From assembly GCA_954871525.1 (NCBI GenBank), contig OX940863.1, forward strand, positions 26,548,001 to 26,612,000: DNA of 64,000 nucleotides. Direction: 5' to 3'. Positions 1 through 10,500 of the stretch are shown piece after piece (position 1 is the first letter of the stretch; the number at the start of each line of letters is the position of its first letter). The notes below the pieces were generated by a model. The model was not told the origin of the DNA and searched no databases. It worked only from the letters and a program-made list of their open reading frames with translations. Origin of the DNA: Parietaria judaica (lineage: Eukaryota > Streptophyta > Magnoliopsida > Rosales > Urticaceae). The position numbers and the translations under genes were made by a program.

Positions 1-1049
1 AATTATCAGCAATAAACAAGGTACCATGCCCATCGTGCCCTTCCAACAATATAATCAAATTCTTTATTAAAAAAAAAAAACATAATAAAATCAAAGCAGA
101 ATAATATAGCAATAGAAAACAACAACAACAACAAAAAAAAAAAAAAAAACCCAAAAATCTAATACGTGCACGGCAAAAACATGTCCCTAAAACTCAATAA
201 AACCAAATCTCACTCAACCGTTTTTTATAGAACAACACAAAAATCAAATGCAAGTGAACTAACCCACAAACAAAAACAAAATTTGAACTTTCCTTAAATT
301 AACCTTTGACTAATTGCCACTAATACTCTTTAAGTTTTATACATTGACACATTTTACCCTATAAACTTTACTTTTCGCAGATACTATAATCATAATAAAA
401 TAACACATTGTTAAATGACAAAAAAAATTAACTCATTTTATTATTATTTTCACGGTTTATGAATAACAAGACTTATTAAATTGCTTCACTATGATCGTAT
501 TCAGATAATACACTTATAGACTTCTTTCACTAACAATTGACGAAAAATATTTTCAGTAAATTATATGTTGGGCACAACTAAATTATTTTTGTCATTTTTT
601 AACACGCTAAGAATAACGCGCAATTATATTATAATACGAAGGGGCCTTAATATTATTATATTTTTTTTTACAAAAAATCAATTCACAACTTAACATTAGT
701 TACTTTACGCGTTATAAATTCAACCAACGACGGCGCCGCGGTGCCCAATCGACCGAAAAATTAGGTACTTTTGCAGCACCCCTATCAAAATCTAAAATCT
801 AAGATCTAAGTTAACTACTATACAAAATTTAAGAGGCATTTAATGCCCATTGTTTCTCAAATTTTTCCCAAAAAAAAAAAAAAACCACACCGACAAGCAC
901 CTAATTTGTACCTCTAAGAACGAAAAGCCCCTATATTTATTAAATCATGCCGAAATCACCCCCAAATACTAGTTGAACAAACAAACAAACCCCTCAACTC
1001 TCTTCCCTCTTCTCAACTACCCAACCGACCCTAATTACTTCTCCCTCTC
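1..1049. other. AT-rich intergenic DNA upstream of the DUF538 gene
   Basis: I see no gene here. The stretch is AT-rich with several poly(A) tracts (near 70, 130 and 870) and one short GC-rich patch near 730. The last 100 bases turn pyrimidine-rich (CTCTCTTCCC-type), as is common in plant core promoters and 5' leaders. No transposon ends were recognised. Confidence 0.6.
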
Positions 1050-1056
1050 TATAAAG
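1050..1056 (+). promoter_or_regulatory. TATA box of the DUF538 gene
   Basis: TATAAAG lies 85 bp upstream of the chosen ATG (1141), inside a pyrimidine-rich tract. Distance and context fit a plant core promoter. The transcription start itself is not visible. Confidence 0.55.
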
Positions 1057-1140
1057 AAAACCCCCAAATCTCTCCCTCTCAGAATCCCCATTTCCCAAAC
1101 CCTAGCAACAAGGCAACCAGAACCCAATCCGATCCCAACA

Positions 1141-1632
1141 ATGGCGGCGATCGACGAGCGGAGCGGCGCGGAGATCGTGCACGGCGCGGAGGAGTGCTAC
1201 CGGAGGTCGATCGAGCTCCTCGAGGAGATCGGGTTCCCGACGGGCGTCCTGCCATTGAAGGACCTGGAGGAGTGCGGGCGCAACAGGGAGACCGGGTTCG
1301 TGTGGATGCGGTCGAAGAAGCCGTACGAGCACCACTTCGAGAAGTCGAAGACGCGCGTGAGCTACGCGACGGAGGTGACGGGCTACGTGGAGGCGGGGCA
1401 GATGAAGCGCATGACGGGGATCAAGAGCAAGCAGATGATGCTGTGGGTGCCCATCGCGGAGATGGTGATCAGCGAGAGCGGCCGGAAGATCGTGTTCAAG
1501 ACGCCGCTCGGGCTCGGGAAGGCGTTCCCCGTGACGGATTTCATGACGGAGGAGGAGGAGGAGCGGGAGAAGAAGAAGCGCTCCGCCGAGGCCGCGGCCA
1601 AGAGCGGAGTGACCATGGAGATGAAGGCCTGA
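1141..1632 (+). CDS. DUF538 family protein
   Basis: This intronless gene encodes 163 aa of the plant DUF538 family, small proteins of undefined biochemical role with a lipocalin/BPI-like barrel fold. The family hallmark GFPTGVLPL is at residues 31-39, followed by the usual LKDLEECG and the FVWM strand. The C-terminus is highly charged (a run of Glu, then Lys/Arg), which is common in the shorter members. There is no signal peptide. The reading frame is open back to 973, but the ATG at 1141 starts the conserved part, follows the context CCAACAATGG, and sits 85 bp behind a TATA box, so I take it as the start. Exon GC content is far above that of the flanking DNA. A MULE is inserted about 235 bp after the stop codon. 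The family call is firm; the function is unknown. Confidence 0.88.
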   Translation: MAAIDERSGAEIVHGAEECYRRSIELLEEIGFPTGVLPLKDLEECGRNRETGFVWMRSKKPYEHHFEKSKTRVSYATEVTGYVEAGQMKRMTGIKSKQMMLWVPIAEMVISESGRKIVFKTPLGLGKAFPVTDFMTEEEEEREKKKRSAEAAAKSGVTMEMKA

Positions 1633-1738
1633 GATTGAAATGGGTTCATACATATATATATATATATTATATACATATATGTGTTTATATAGCTTTGGAT
1701 GTATGTTATGATCTTCTTCGTCTTCTTCTTCTCTTCTG

Positions 1739-1744
1739 AATAAA
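1739..1744 (+). terminator. Poly(A) signal of the DUF538 gene
   Basis: AATAAA lies about 105 bp after the stop codon, followed by GT-rich sequence (GTTGTTTGTTACTTGTTGTG). It is a plausible 3' end signal lying upstream of the MULE insertion, so the transcript may end before the transposon. Confidence 0.5.
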
Positions 1745-1876
1745 GTTGTTTGTTACTTGTTGTGTAAGTCTGCAAAGAAAGCAGAGTTTTTTCTTCAAGA
1801 GCTGTGAATGGAGAGCATCAAGTGTTGCGAACGACATGTCGTTTTCATGACTGTTTGTTTCTGTTAATAAAATTAT

Positions 1877-1985
1877 GGGTAAATGAAGCAAATGCCCATT
1901 TGTGAGTCTATGTTTCAAAAAAATGCCCAAACCTATTTTTGGTAATTAAAACCACTAACTACTAAAAATCTAGACAATTTTGCCC
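1877..1985 (+). repeat. Left terminal inverted repeat of the MULE
   Basis: The left end reads GGGTAAATGAAGCAAATGCC and continues through GTTTCAAAAAAATGCCCA. The same order of blocks appears, reverse-complemented, at the right end. I could align roughly the first 70-100 bases with few gaps. The inner limit is approximate. Confidence 0.65.
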
Positions 1986-2904
1986 TTCCTTTTTTTTACG
2001 TTTAAAAAATTTAAATTGCCAAAAATCTTTTATTATTCGAATTTAATAAAACCAAATAATTCAGTTTCCTTATATATATGATACGTATTGACCTTACAAT
2101 AAATTATTTATTTGAGTTAATTATATCAAATATAACTCTTTCCTTAAACATAGGTGAATCAGTATTTACTTTTCAAACCATTTCAAAATTGAGTCGCCAT
2201 TTTTTTTTGCAGAAGCTTCAAAATTGAGTCGCCATTGGAAACATCATTTGGACCAACAGAAAGCCCTCATTCGTAGTAATTCAAACGCATTGGTGAGAAT
2301 ATTTCATTTGTAATTATAGTTCTTATTCACTTTTGCCCTATTGAGAATGCATGAAATCATTGTTTTGAAATACAATGTTCACTCAATTTATGGTATTTCT
2401 TTGAATTAGTATAGAGTAGAATCTTATTAAATCTGTAATCGTAATTTTTTTCGATGTTAGCAAACTTTTAAGAGCTATATGCTATTTGGTAATTTAAGTT
2501 TCCAATTTTAAATAGTATTATATGTAGGTAGTTTCGCAAATTAATTGTAATTTTTATTACCATTTAGTAATTGTAATTATAGTTACGAATTTATTAATTT
2601 TATACAATATATGTGTAATAGAAATTGGAGTTACGAATTCAGTAAATAAATGTGCAATTGTAAATGAAGTCACGAATTCGTAATAGTAAACTATAATTAC
2701 TATTTAAGTAACATAATTGTAGAAGTTATTCAGTATATTCGTAACAGTAATTTAAGTTGCGAATTCAAAATAGAAAATTCCATCTTTAAATTCGTAGTTT
2801 CACTGTATAGTAATTCAAGTTACGAATTCATAATAGCATACTAAAATTACATAACTATGTATACGTACCTGTGATATTTACTATTAAATTATGCAGGTTC
2901 ATCA
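1986..2904. other. MULE 5' non-coding region rich in a short recurrent motif
   Basis: No coding sequence was found between the left terminal repeat and the first transposase exon. The region holds many copies of TTACGAATT or its variants (near 2584, 2630, 2672, 2758, 2820), often extended to GTAATTATAGTTACGAA. A 17-base direct repeat (TTCAAAATTGAGTCGCC) occurs at 2184 and 2218. The transposase promoter should lie here, but no clear TATA box stands out from the AT-rich background. Confidence 0.5.
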
Positions 2905-5266
2905 ATGTATATGGAGGGAGATACATTGGGCAATCCTAGAAATTTAAATATGATAAACGAAGGTATATACTAACAACTTATGCACACTTATAATAAATTG
3001 GTAGTTACATATATGTAATTGTATTTGATTTGTTTTACAGGTCAACTTTGTATGACGGAATCAAATCCGTTTACAAATGAGAATGTCAATGAAATTTCTT
3101 CAACCAGATTTATTGACAATGAAGGTGTTGATAATTTCCATTTCAATTTCGACGTTTTAAAGGGTGATTTTTTCAAGACGAAAGAACACTTGAAATACGT
3201 ATTGAGCATCATAGCAACGAGGAGAAATCAACATTACAAAGCTTTTAAATCAGATCAGACTCGGTTATATGTCAGATGTCAAGAAAAAGGTTGTACGTGG
3301 GTATTGCGAGCTTATCCGTTGCAACAAAAGGGCTTATGGATTGTTAAATCTTACAACAACATACACTCATGCGTTAGGACAGTGACAACTAACAAACACC
3401 CACAAGCTAATACTGCAATGGTATCAAAATGCTTGAAAGCTGCATTTGGTGACAAAGAGGAGCTCGAAGGTGTCGCACCGAAACAAATAATGAAGAAGGT
3501 TCAAAAAGATCATGGAGTTGAAATAAGTTATTATACAGCTCTGAAAGCCAAGGATTTATGCCTAAACCTAATGCAAGGGACTGCTGAGGAGTCTTATGCA
3601 ATGCTACCTAAGTATGCGGAATCCTTACGATCAAAAAACCCCGGTAAGAATATTATTTTTGGGTTTACAGTTTCGAAATGAGAATTAAAATTTAAAACTG
3701 TGATTAACAGTAAGTTTATTGACAGTTGGGAAATTTGCAATTATATTTACGATTTTCAGTATTAGTAAATATAGTTAATTTAGTTGCAATTATAATTACG
3801 ATATTTAACAATTTAGAAATGTTTGCGTTCTTAGGTACATATACATCGTTTTGTGAGGACAGCAACGGAAAGTTTAAGTATTTTTTTCTAAGTTTTGGGG
3901 TATCAATCGAAGGATGGAAGCACTGTAGGCCAGTCTTGTCAGTAGACGGAACTTTTCTGAAGAGCAAATACAAAGGCATTCTAATTATGGCAGCAGCCAT
4001 GGATGGGGACAATCATATATTACCCATTGCTTGTGCGATTGTTGATGCTGAAAATGATGCTGCTTGGATATGGTTCTTTGAGAAATTAAGGACTGCTATT
4101 GGGTTGCGCGAAGATTTAGTAATTATTTCGGATCGTAAGAATTCAATCACAACGGCAATTACAATGGTTTACCCCGAAGCATGCCAAGTTGTTTGTACAC
4201 AACACTTGTACAGAAACGTTCTCAGGAAATTCAAAAAAGCTGCAAATGAGCAATTGCTCCTTAAGTGTGTATGGGCGACGACAACTGTAGAGTTTGATCG
4301 TTACATGAAAGATATTGCGTCCATAGATGAACGGATCGTAAAATATCTGATGGATGCTGATCCACAACAGTGGACAAAATCACATTGCCGCCGTCGACGT
4401 TACGAACTAATGACAACGAACATTTCAGAATGTCTTAATGGAGTTTTGAAAGCAGCAAGGGACAGGCCCGTCGTTTCAGTTATTGAGGCTTATCGAAAGT
4501 TGTGTCAAAATTGGATCAATAAATATCGTCTGGAAGCAGATAAAATGCGGGGGAGATTGACACCAAGAGCAGAAAAAAGAATGGAAGCACAGGAGAGATT
4601 GGCACGGACATTATTTGTAAGTAATTATTATTACAAATAATGTGTCTTATTACGTACACTTTTTTTTCGTAAATATTTTTACAAAATTCTTTTGGTAATA
4701 ATAAAACCTGGTTGTTAGTTGCGTTAATATAATTATTCTTTTGTTCACGTACAGGTTGATACTATTACGGAAAACGAATACGAAGTCGTAGAAAAGGGTT
4801 TTCAGTACGTAGTTAACCTTAACTGCAAAACATGCACGTGTAACGCTTGGCAGTTAAATGACTTTCCGTGTCCTCATGCAATGGCTTCGCTCTGGAAGAT
4901 CAATAATGAACCTAAAGACCATGTGTCTAAATATTACAAGAAGGAGACATTTGTGGCAACTTATTCAGCAGGTATGTAATGACTTGAGTGCAAATATACC
5001 CTTAGAAATTATTCTTACCATTAACGTACTTTAATTATACAGGAGGTATATACCCAAGTGGCTGGGGAAATTTTTCGGAACCTAATTCTGACACTTTAAT
5101 TGATTCGGAGCCCTTTGATCAAGACACTCTACCCCCCGATGTTAGGAGACAGCCTGGAAGACCAAAGAAGAAAAGAATTCCTTCCGTAGGTGAAAAATTC
5201 AAAAAGTCAATTCGTTGTGGAACATGCGGTAAATCAGGACACAACAAACGTTCTTGCCGTGAATAA
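2905..5266 (+). CDS. MURA-type MULE transposase
   Basis: Five exons join in frame at GT-AG sites: 2905-2962, 3041-3643, 3835-4616, 4755-4971 and 5043-5266. They give 627 aa with no internal stop. Domains in order: an N-terminal MuDR DNA-binding zinc-finger region (about 45-120, with CQEKGCTW); the MULE catalytic domain with Asp258 (VLSVDGTF), Asp320 (IISDR) and Glu419 (NISECLN), plus the C-x2-H element at Cys341/His344; a SWIM zinc finger (Cys508, Cys510, Cys520, His522); an AT-hook-like GRPKKKR; and a terminal CCHC knuckle (Cys612, Cys615, His620, Cys625). The protein should bind the element ends and catalyse excision and insertion in the nucleus. The ATG at 2911 is an alternative start. All key residues are present, so this copy could be functional. 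Splice sites are inferred from frame continuity. Confidence 0.85.
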
Positions 5267-6077
5267 TTTAATCGCTGTTATGCATTGGAAGATTTTACAA
5301 TGGTTGTTATGATTGAATGACGTTTGTTTTTATAAATGTAATTAGTAATAATAAATAATCATTTCATTTTATTATTCCGTTACATATTCACTTTTAGCTT
5401 TGGATCAACATTATATTTGTAATCAATATAAAGAGTGAATTGTATTGAAGAAATCTATTACACCAATTCGTAATTTAAGTTAAAATTCATTATTGGTCGA
5501 AATCCAATTTAGTATACGATTAATAAAGTTAGTATAAATGGTTTGAATTCCAATTCGTTATATACATTTTTATATTCGAAATCCAAATCATTAAAAAATA
5601 CCTTAAATGTTTATCTTAATAAATTTGTAGTTCCTAAACCGTAAATATAGTTACAGCTCAATATTTTTATCAAATATTAATAAAGTTGTAGTTCCTAAAC
5701 TGTAAATATAGTTACGGCGCTTAAATTTTATCTAAATATTAATTCCTTGGAGTTTTTATACAGATATTATAAATCTTTTTCCTAACTTTAAATACAAAAA
5801 ATAAAGTTAAATGTACATGTAAATAAATTACGGAATCTTGGAAAATAATTGCTTTACGGATTACAGATTGCAAAATAAAGATTGAAAATTTAAAATAATA
5901 AATTTAAAATGAAACTTTAAGTATAGCTATCGTTCCTTCAAGAATCCTAATATTCGAAACTTTAATTGGAGTTATCGTTCATTCGAGAACATATTTAAAG
6001 CTAACGTTTCCCAAAAGACGATACACACTGCATGCAAAACCGGTAATCGTAACTAAAATGAAATTAAAAACATAGCA
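5267..6077. other. Spacer between the two convergent MULE genes
   Basis: No coding potential was seen. It contains a near-duplicate pair around 5630-5660 and 5690-5720 (GTAGTTCCTAAACTGTAAAT and its variant) and further copies of the AATTCGTAA-type motif. It should contain the 3' ends of both convergent transcripts. Confidence 0.5.
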
Positions 6078-8541
6078 TTAAATATTAAGTTTTTTGGTAG
6101 GCCTCCTAACACGCTTTTGATAGGTCGCCAAAACCGGTTCTCCATCATTCTTATTCGGCTTAACTTTCTTTGGAAGAATCTGAACATCAAACAAGAACAT
6201 CAAAATCATTAATCTTAAAGTAAAAATGTAATCGTAATTATAGTTACGATAATGATGGATATCATATGTAATCGTAAATATAGTTACGATAATGATGGAT
6301 ATCATATGGTACAGTTAAAATTGATGACAATTCAAATGATAATAATTGTTACCTGCTCAAATGTTTGTGTTAGGCCAAGGCTGAAAGTAGGAATTTCTTT
6401 ATCTTCGACAGCCGGAACAGTCGGTACCTAAACGAGAAAATTAAATAATTGTTAATTTTAATGATACTAAAGTACGTAATCTTATAATTCAATCATCGCT
6501 ACCTTCGAAAGAGTCCTTTTTGCACTTTCATCAACAATATCTGGGTCGTTTTCAAGAACTTGAGTTAGGCCGATATCGTCTTCACTTGCATCATTCACTT
6601 TCTTCTTTCCTTTTTCACTGTCCTTTTCGGTGTCGGTTGATATCGCCTTTCGTTTCGCAGTTTGCGGTGTCTGCATCATGTAAAGTTATATGTACGCACT
6701 TAGTGGTTACCGCAAAAGTAAGGGAATCAAACTATAAACATATTTATTAAAACAGTAAGTATAACTACGGTTGTTAAAAATGTAAATATATGTACTAATT
6801 GGTAAAATAGTAAGTATAGTTACGGATGAGAAAAAATGTAAATATATTTACAAAAAAGTGAAAACTGTGACATCCTAATTTTGGATTAGTATAACTCATT
6901 ACCTGTAAAACCTCTGAACTTCGTGATTGTTTATCGGCTTTCGCAGGCACTTCAACCACAATTTATTGCTCTAGAAGCTTTTTAAAATAAGACCAAGGAA
7001 TCCTCTATTTCAGTTACACGGGCCTTGAGTAAATTGTTTTCTAACTTAAGTTCTTTAATCTCAAGATGTAGCTTTTCAATTGACATTTTCGAGTTCCGTC
7101 GGGCTACAAATTGAGGGAGAACCTGTAGCTGTAACACAAATGACAAGAAAAATTAACTAATATAATTGAATAATGAATATATAAAGTGTTTAAAAAAAGC
7201 AAAATTTAGGATTCATTCTAGAAACTAACAGCAACAGTTGAATCATAATAAAGTACCTTATCATTCTCGAAGATAGCAGCAACCGTTGAATCATGGGCTT
7301 TACCATTGAAAATCCATTTAAACATGGATAACGGTATAGGCGTATCAATCTTCTAAACCAGTCGAGACTCCGCGAGCATCGGTATTGCATCTGTTATGAA
7401 CGCCAAAATATAAAACGGCGTGCCACCCATGTTGTATCCCGTAAGATCGGTTGGCTTGCTTACAGTATGCGCACCCGTCAAAATAGCAAGCCTCGTCTTC
7501 TCGTATATGAATCTGCCCCATGGAAATTTGTTGAAAGCTTCCAAATCATTAGCTAAATCAACATTATTGTTGTTGATGTGTGTCGTCCTCTGTTTGCCAT
7601 CGAGGAACGACTCAACAAAAAACAGATTGACAATCTTCAATAAATCCACTTCGCTAAGACGGTTCGAATCACTAAGCAAATCATCAATGGCTAGAAGCTT
7701 AATCTTGGATGAGTTTTCAAAAAACTTGGCCCGTAAATTATTCTCTGTCATCACTACTTTTTTGTAAACCGGGTCAGAATATTCGGAACAATTCAGTCCC
7801 GTTACCTCTCCAAACTCCTTGAGACCAAAGTCAATAACTTGGTCGTTGAACATGAACGACAACGTGTCGCCATGTCCCTCGACCAAATGAATAACCAGGT
7901 TGTGTAGGAAACGCACCGGAGTATCGCGTTGGTTGAATTATAAGAATTGACCAAATGGGCCATTCTTGAAACCCTCCATACATCTTGGACGACCAGAAAT
8001 CGACTTCTTGATTGTCTCAATCATATGATATCTCTGGTATGTATTAAGTCTCATACCAATATGTCGATATTCTTCGGGAACAATAAACTGCAAAAAAGAA
8101 GAGAACTAATAGTATGAAATATAAGAACAATATGTAATTATTATTACCAAAATTATTGTAATTATAATTACAATAATATGAAATGTAATGGTAAACAATT
8201 TTTACCTTAATTTCAGCTTCTATCTTTTGATTTAGCTGCTGCTGCTCGCTGGAAAATAGTTTTGGCTGCTCTCCGGACGTAGGTGATTTTGTCCGTTTGC
8301 GAGATGATGAACGTATTTCAACTGGTTCAATGTGGATTTTTTCCTTTCCTATACATGCAAGATGAATAAATCGCCATGTTATAGCAAGAACAAGCAATCG
8401 ATACAACAGATTTATACTGACTAAAATCCTATATACTTTGAAATATCTTTCAACAAAACAAAGCACAAATGATATATGTGAAATAACATACTCAATACCT
8501 TTGAAACGTGATGAGCGCACATTGTAATTTGTTGAGGCCAT
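6078..8541 (-). pseudogene. DUF1985 gene carried by the MULE, inactivated
   Basis: Read on the minus strand, exons at 8499-8541, 8206-8348 and 7257-8087 join in one frame. They begin MASTNYNVRSSRFKG, pass a basic NLS-like patch (SSSRKRTKS), and then match the plant DUF1985 domain (HLVEGHGDTLSFMFNDQVID, EVTGLNC, GRFIYEKTRLAI, NMGGTPFYILAF). Further exons near 6900-7128 (coiled-coil-like Leu/Lys/Glu-rich), 6500-6670 and 6078-6180 encode charged, low-complexity sequence ending KRVRRPTKKLNI. In-frame stops lie at 7938-7940, 7353-7355 and near 6982, with a frame change after the last, so the gene is broken. DUF1985 is usually joined to a Ulp1-type (C48) protease domain; none is visible here. Similar genes ride in other plant MULEs. 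Downstream exon limits are approximate. Confidence 0.72.
6226..6305. repeat. 40-bp tandem duplication
   Basis: Two adjacent 40-bp units (6226-6265 and 6266-6305) differ at one base. Each contains GTAATCGTAA and TAGTTACGATAATGATGG. The pair lies in an intron of the DUF1985 gene. Confidence 0.85.
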
Positions 8542-9774
8542 TGAAGGATTTGCTGATTTAATAACCTAAAATCGTAGGTAATAATAATTACGAATTAACA
8601 TTGAATTTAAAAACAATCAACAATATAATTGTATATGACAAATCTTAAACTAAGCACAACGTAAAACACTTAATCTATATCAAATTCATTTTTCTAATGC
8701 AAAACACTTAATCGAATTCAAATTCAATTACCTGATGTATTTACGGAAAGATCGTAATTTAAATTACCAAAATTTATGTAATTATAATTACGGATTGTTG
8801 AAATTACGGATAGTATTATTGGCTTTAACATGCCCAAAACTATTTTAAGTTACGAATTTATATATCAAAGTTTCTAAACTTAACATTGGCATAAACATGA
8901 ATGAAACTTATAATTTCTAAACATGAATGAGAATTAGAAGCAAAATATAAACTGTAAATCAAATTGAATCAAATTTTTGTTCATTATAATTACAAATTGT
9001 AAACTGTAAATCAAAGTACCAAAAAAAAAAACTGTAAATCAAATAACCAAATTACAAAAATAAATTGTACCAAAATGAATCAAAACGAATCTTGTGTATA
9101 CATATATATCAATTTAAACTGTAAATCAAATTATCAAAACAATATATTACGAAAACATAAACCAAATAATGTAATCTCATTTACGTATTCAACACGTAAG
9201 ACATAAGAATTTGAAATTCAAATTTTTGACCGAAGCTTCACGACCGAGATACGGCACTCAAACAATGGGCAACAATCTTTTAACAAGAACCAGATGGATT
9301 AAATCGACATGCAGAGATTAAAACGCATATAAACAAGGAATTGATACTTACTTGGTTGTATTTCGATAGATAGAGGCAAGGAATGGCCAACGAAATTTAG
9401 GGCAAGAACGCTTTTGGTCCACGGTGGAGAAAGAGTGCTACTGAGGCGAGGCGCGACAGCGATTTCCGGTGAGGAGTCGACGGCGATCGGTGAGGATGAC
9501 GGCGACGGCGATCATCGAGGATGAGGGGGACGCACGGCGAGCAGAGAGGAATGGACGAGATTTCTGGGTTCGAAGAAAAACTGTTTTGACGAGAAATTAG
9601 TTGAAAATTTGATTTTGAAATTAATATTAATTGAATATCTACTAAATAAAAACGTAATAAATGTGATGGAAATTGTCAACCTATTAATAGCTGTAAATAA
9701 ATTTCGAAATTAAAATAATTACTGAATAATTAAAACGAAAATTAGAAAATATAATTAGTCTTAAGGTTAAAATG
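8542..9774. other. MULE right-hand non-coding region with a GC-rich leader-like patch
   Basis: No ORF was supported. AT-rich sequence with recurrent TAATTATAATTACGGAT-type motifs (8575, 8755-8800, 8850) gives way at 9380-9570 to a GC-rich patch (GACGGCGACGGCGATCATCG). This patch sits where the 5' leader of the minus-strand DUF1985 gene should be, so it may be a non-coding first exon or captured host sequence. Confidence 0.45.
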
Positions 9775-9872
9775 GTCCAAATAGGTATATTAATGGGTAT
9801 AAAATAATTGTTTGAAACTATGGGCATTTTTCTTAAACTTTGAGTGATTTTTGGACATTTAGTGGGTTTATT
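9775..9872 (-). repeat. Right terminal inverted repeat of the MULE
   Basis: Read on the minus strand from 9872 it runs AATAAACCCACTAAATGTCC and then CACTCAAAGTTTAAGAAAAA, matching the block order of the left end with substitutions. The inner limit is approximate. Confidence 0.62.
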
Positions 9873-9882
9873 ATAAAATTAT

Positions 9883-10500
9883 TGACACTTTTTTAAAAAA
9901 GAATTTTTTTCAATAATTAAGAAAAAAGAAAATCATTGTGTATTATATATTGGTTACCAAATGTTTTAAAACTACTCAATGTGTGTATTAATATTATATA
10001 AGTTTTTACAAAAATACATAATAAATATTTCGTTAATAAATCTGTATATAAAATTATTCATATTTACATAATAAACATATTATTATTTGATAGAAAACAA
10101 GTTAACGAACCTAATCAATAATCGTGTAACATCGAATTTTCGGTTTTACATCTTTTCAATGTTTAATAATTTAATACTTTATTGCTGAGAGAATATTTAT
10201 TTATTTACCCTAGATTATTAAAGACCATCTTTTTTATATATATTAATTAGAGAGCTTTAATATAGCGGTGCAAAAACGAAAGTAGCCACCAAATTCCTAA
10301 AAACGAAATATTATAAAAATAATGAGATTATTACACTAATAGGAATTTAAAATAATAATTCGGAAATGAATAACAGAGAATATTATATACCTAAGTCCTA
10401 ACTCCTTGATAGTCGCCATTATCTCCTTAATAACTAAATCTTAAAACTAGAATAAACTTAAAAAATGAAATCTAAAGCCTAAACAATCAGCCAAGCAGGG
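9883..10500. other. AT-rich intergenic DNA
   Basis: This stretch separates the MULE from the 3' end of the transporter gene. I see no ORF, repeat boundary or RNA gene in it. Confidence 0.55.

Larger units (their letters stand above)
1867..9882 (+). mobile_element. Mutator-like element (MULE), 8.0 kb, two convergent genes
   Basis: The perfect 10-bp direct repeat ATAAAATTAT occurs at 1867-1876 and 9873-9882 and is the likely target-site duplication; 8-11 bp is normal for MULEs. The element proper is 1877-9872. Its ends are imperfect inverted repeats of roughly 100 bp; for example TAAATGAAGCAAATGCCCA on the left pairs with TAAACCCACTAAATGTCCA on the right strand. Inside are a plus-strand MURA-type transposase (2905-5266) and a minus-strand DUF1985 gene (6078-8541) that converge on an 0.8-kb spacer. 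This layout resembles MuDR (mudrA/mudrB) and the Arabidopsis and melon MULEs that carry Ulp1/DUF1985-like genes. The termini have diverged and the outermost bases do not pair perfectly, so present mobility is uncertain. Confidence 0.85.

Noticed and set aside
1194..1739. Long frames on both strands over the DUF538 gene (181 and 183 codons)
   Set aside because: They are shadows of a GC-rich coding exon: Arg/Gly/Asp- or Leu/Arg/His-rich with no recognisable domain.
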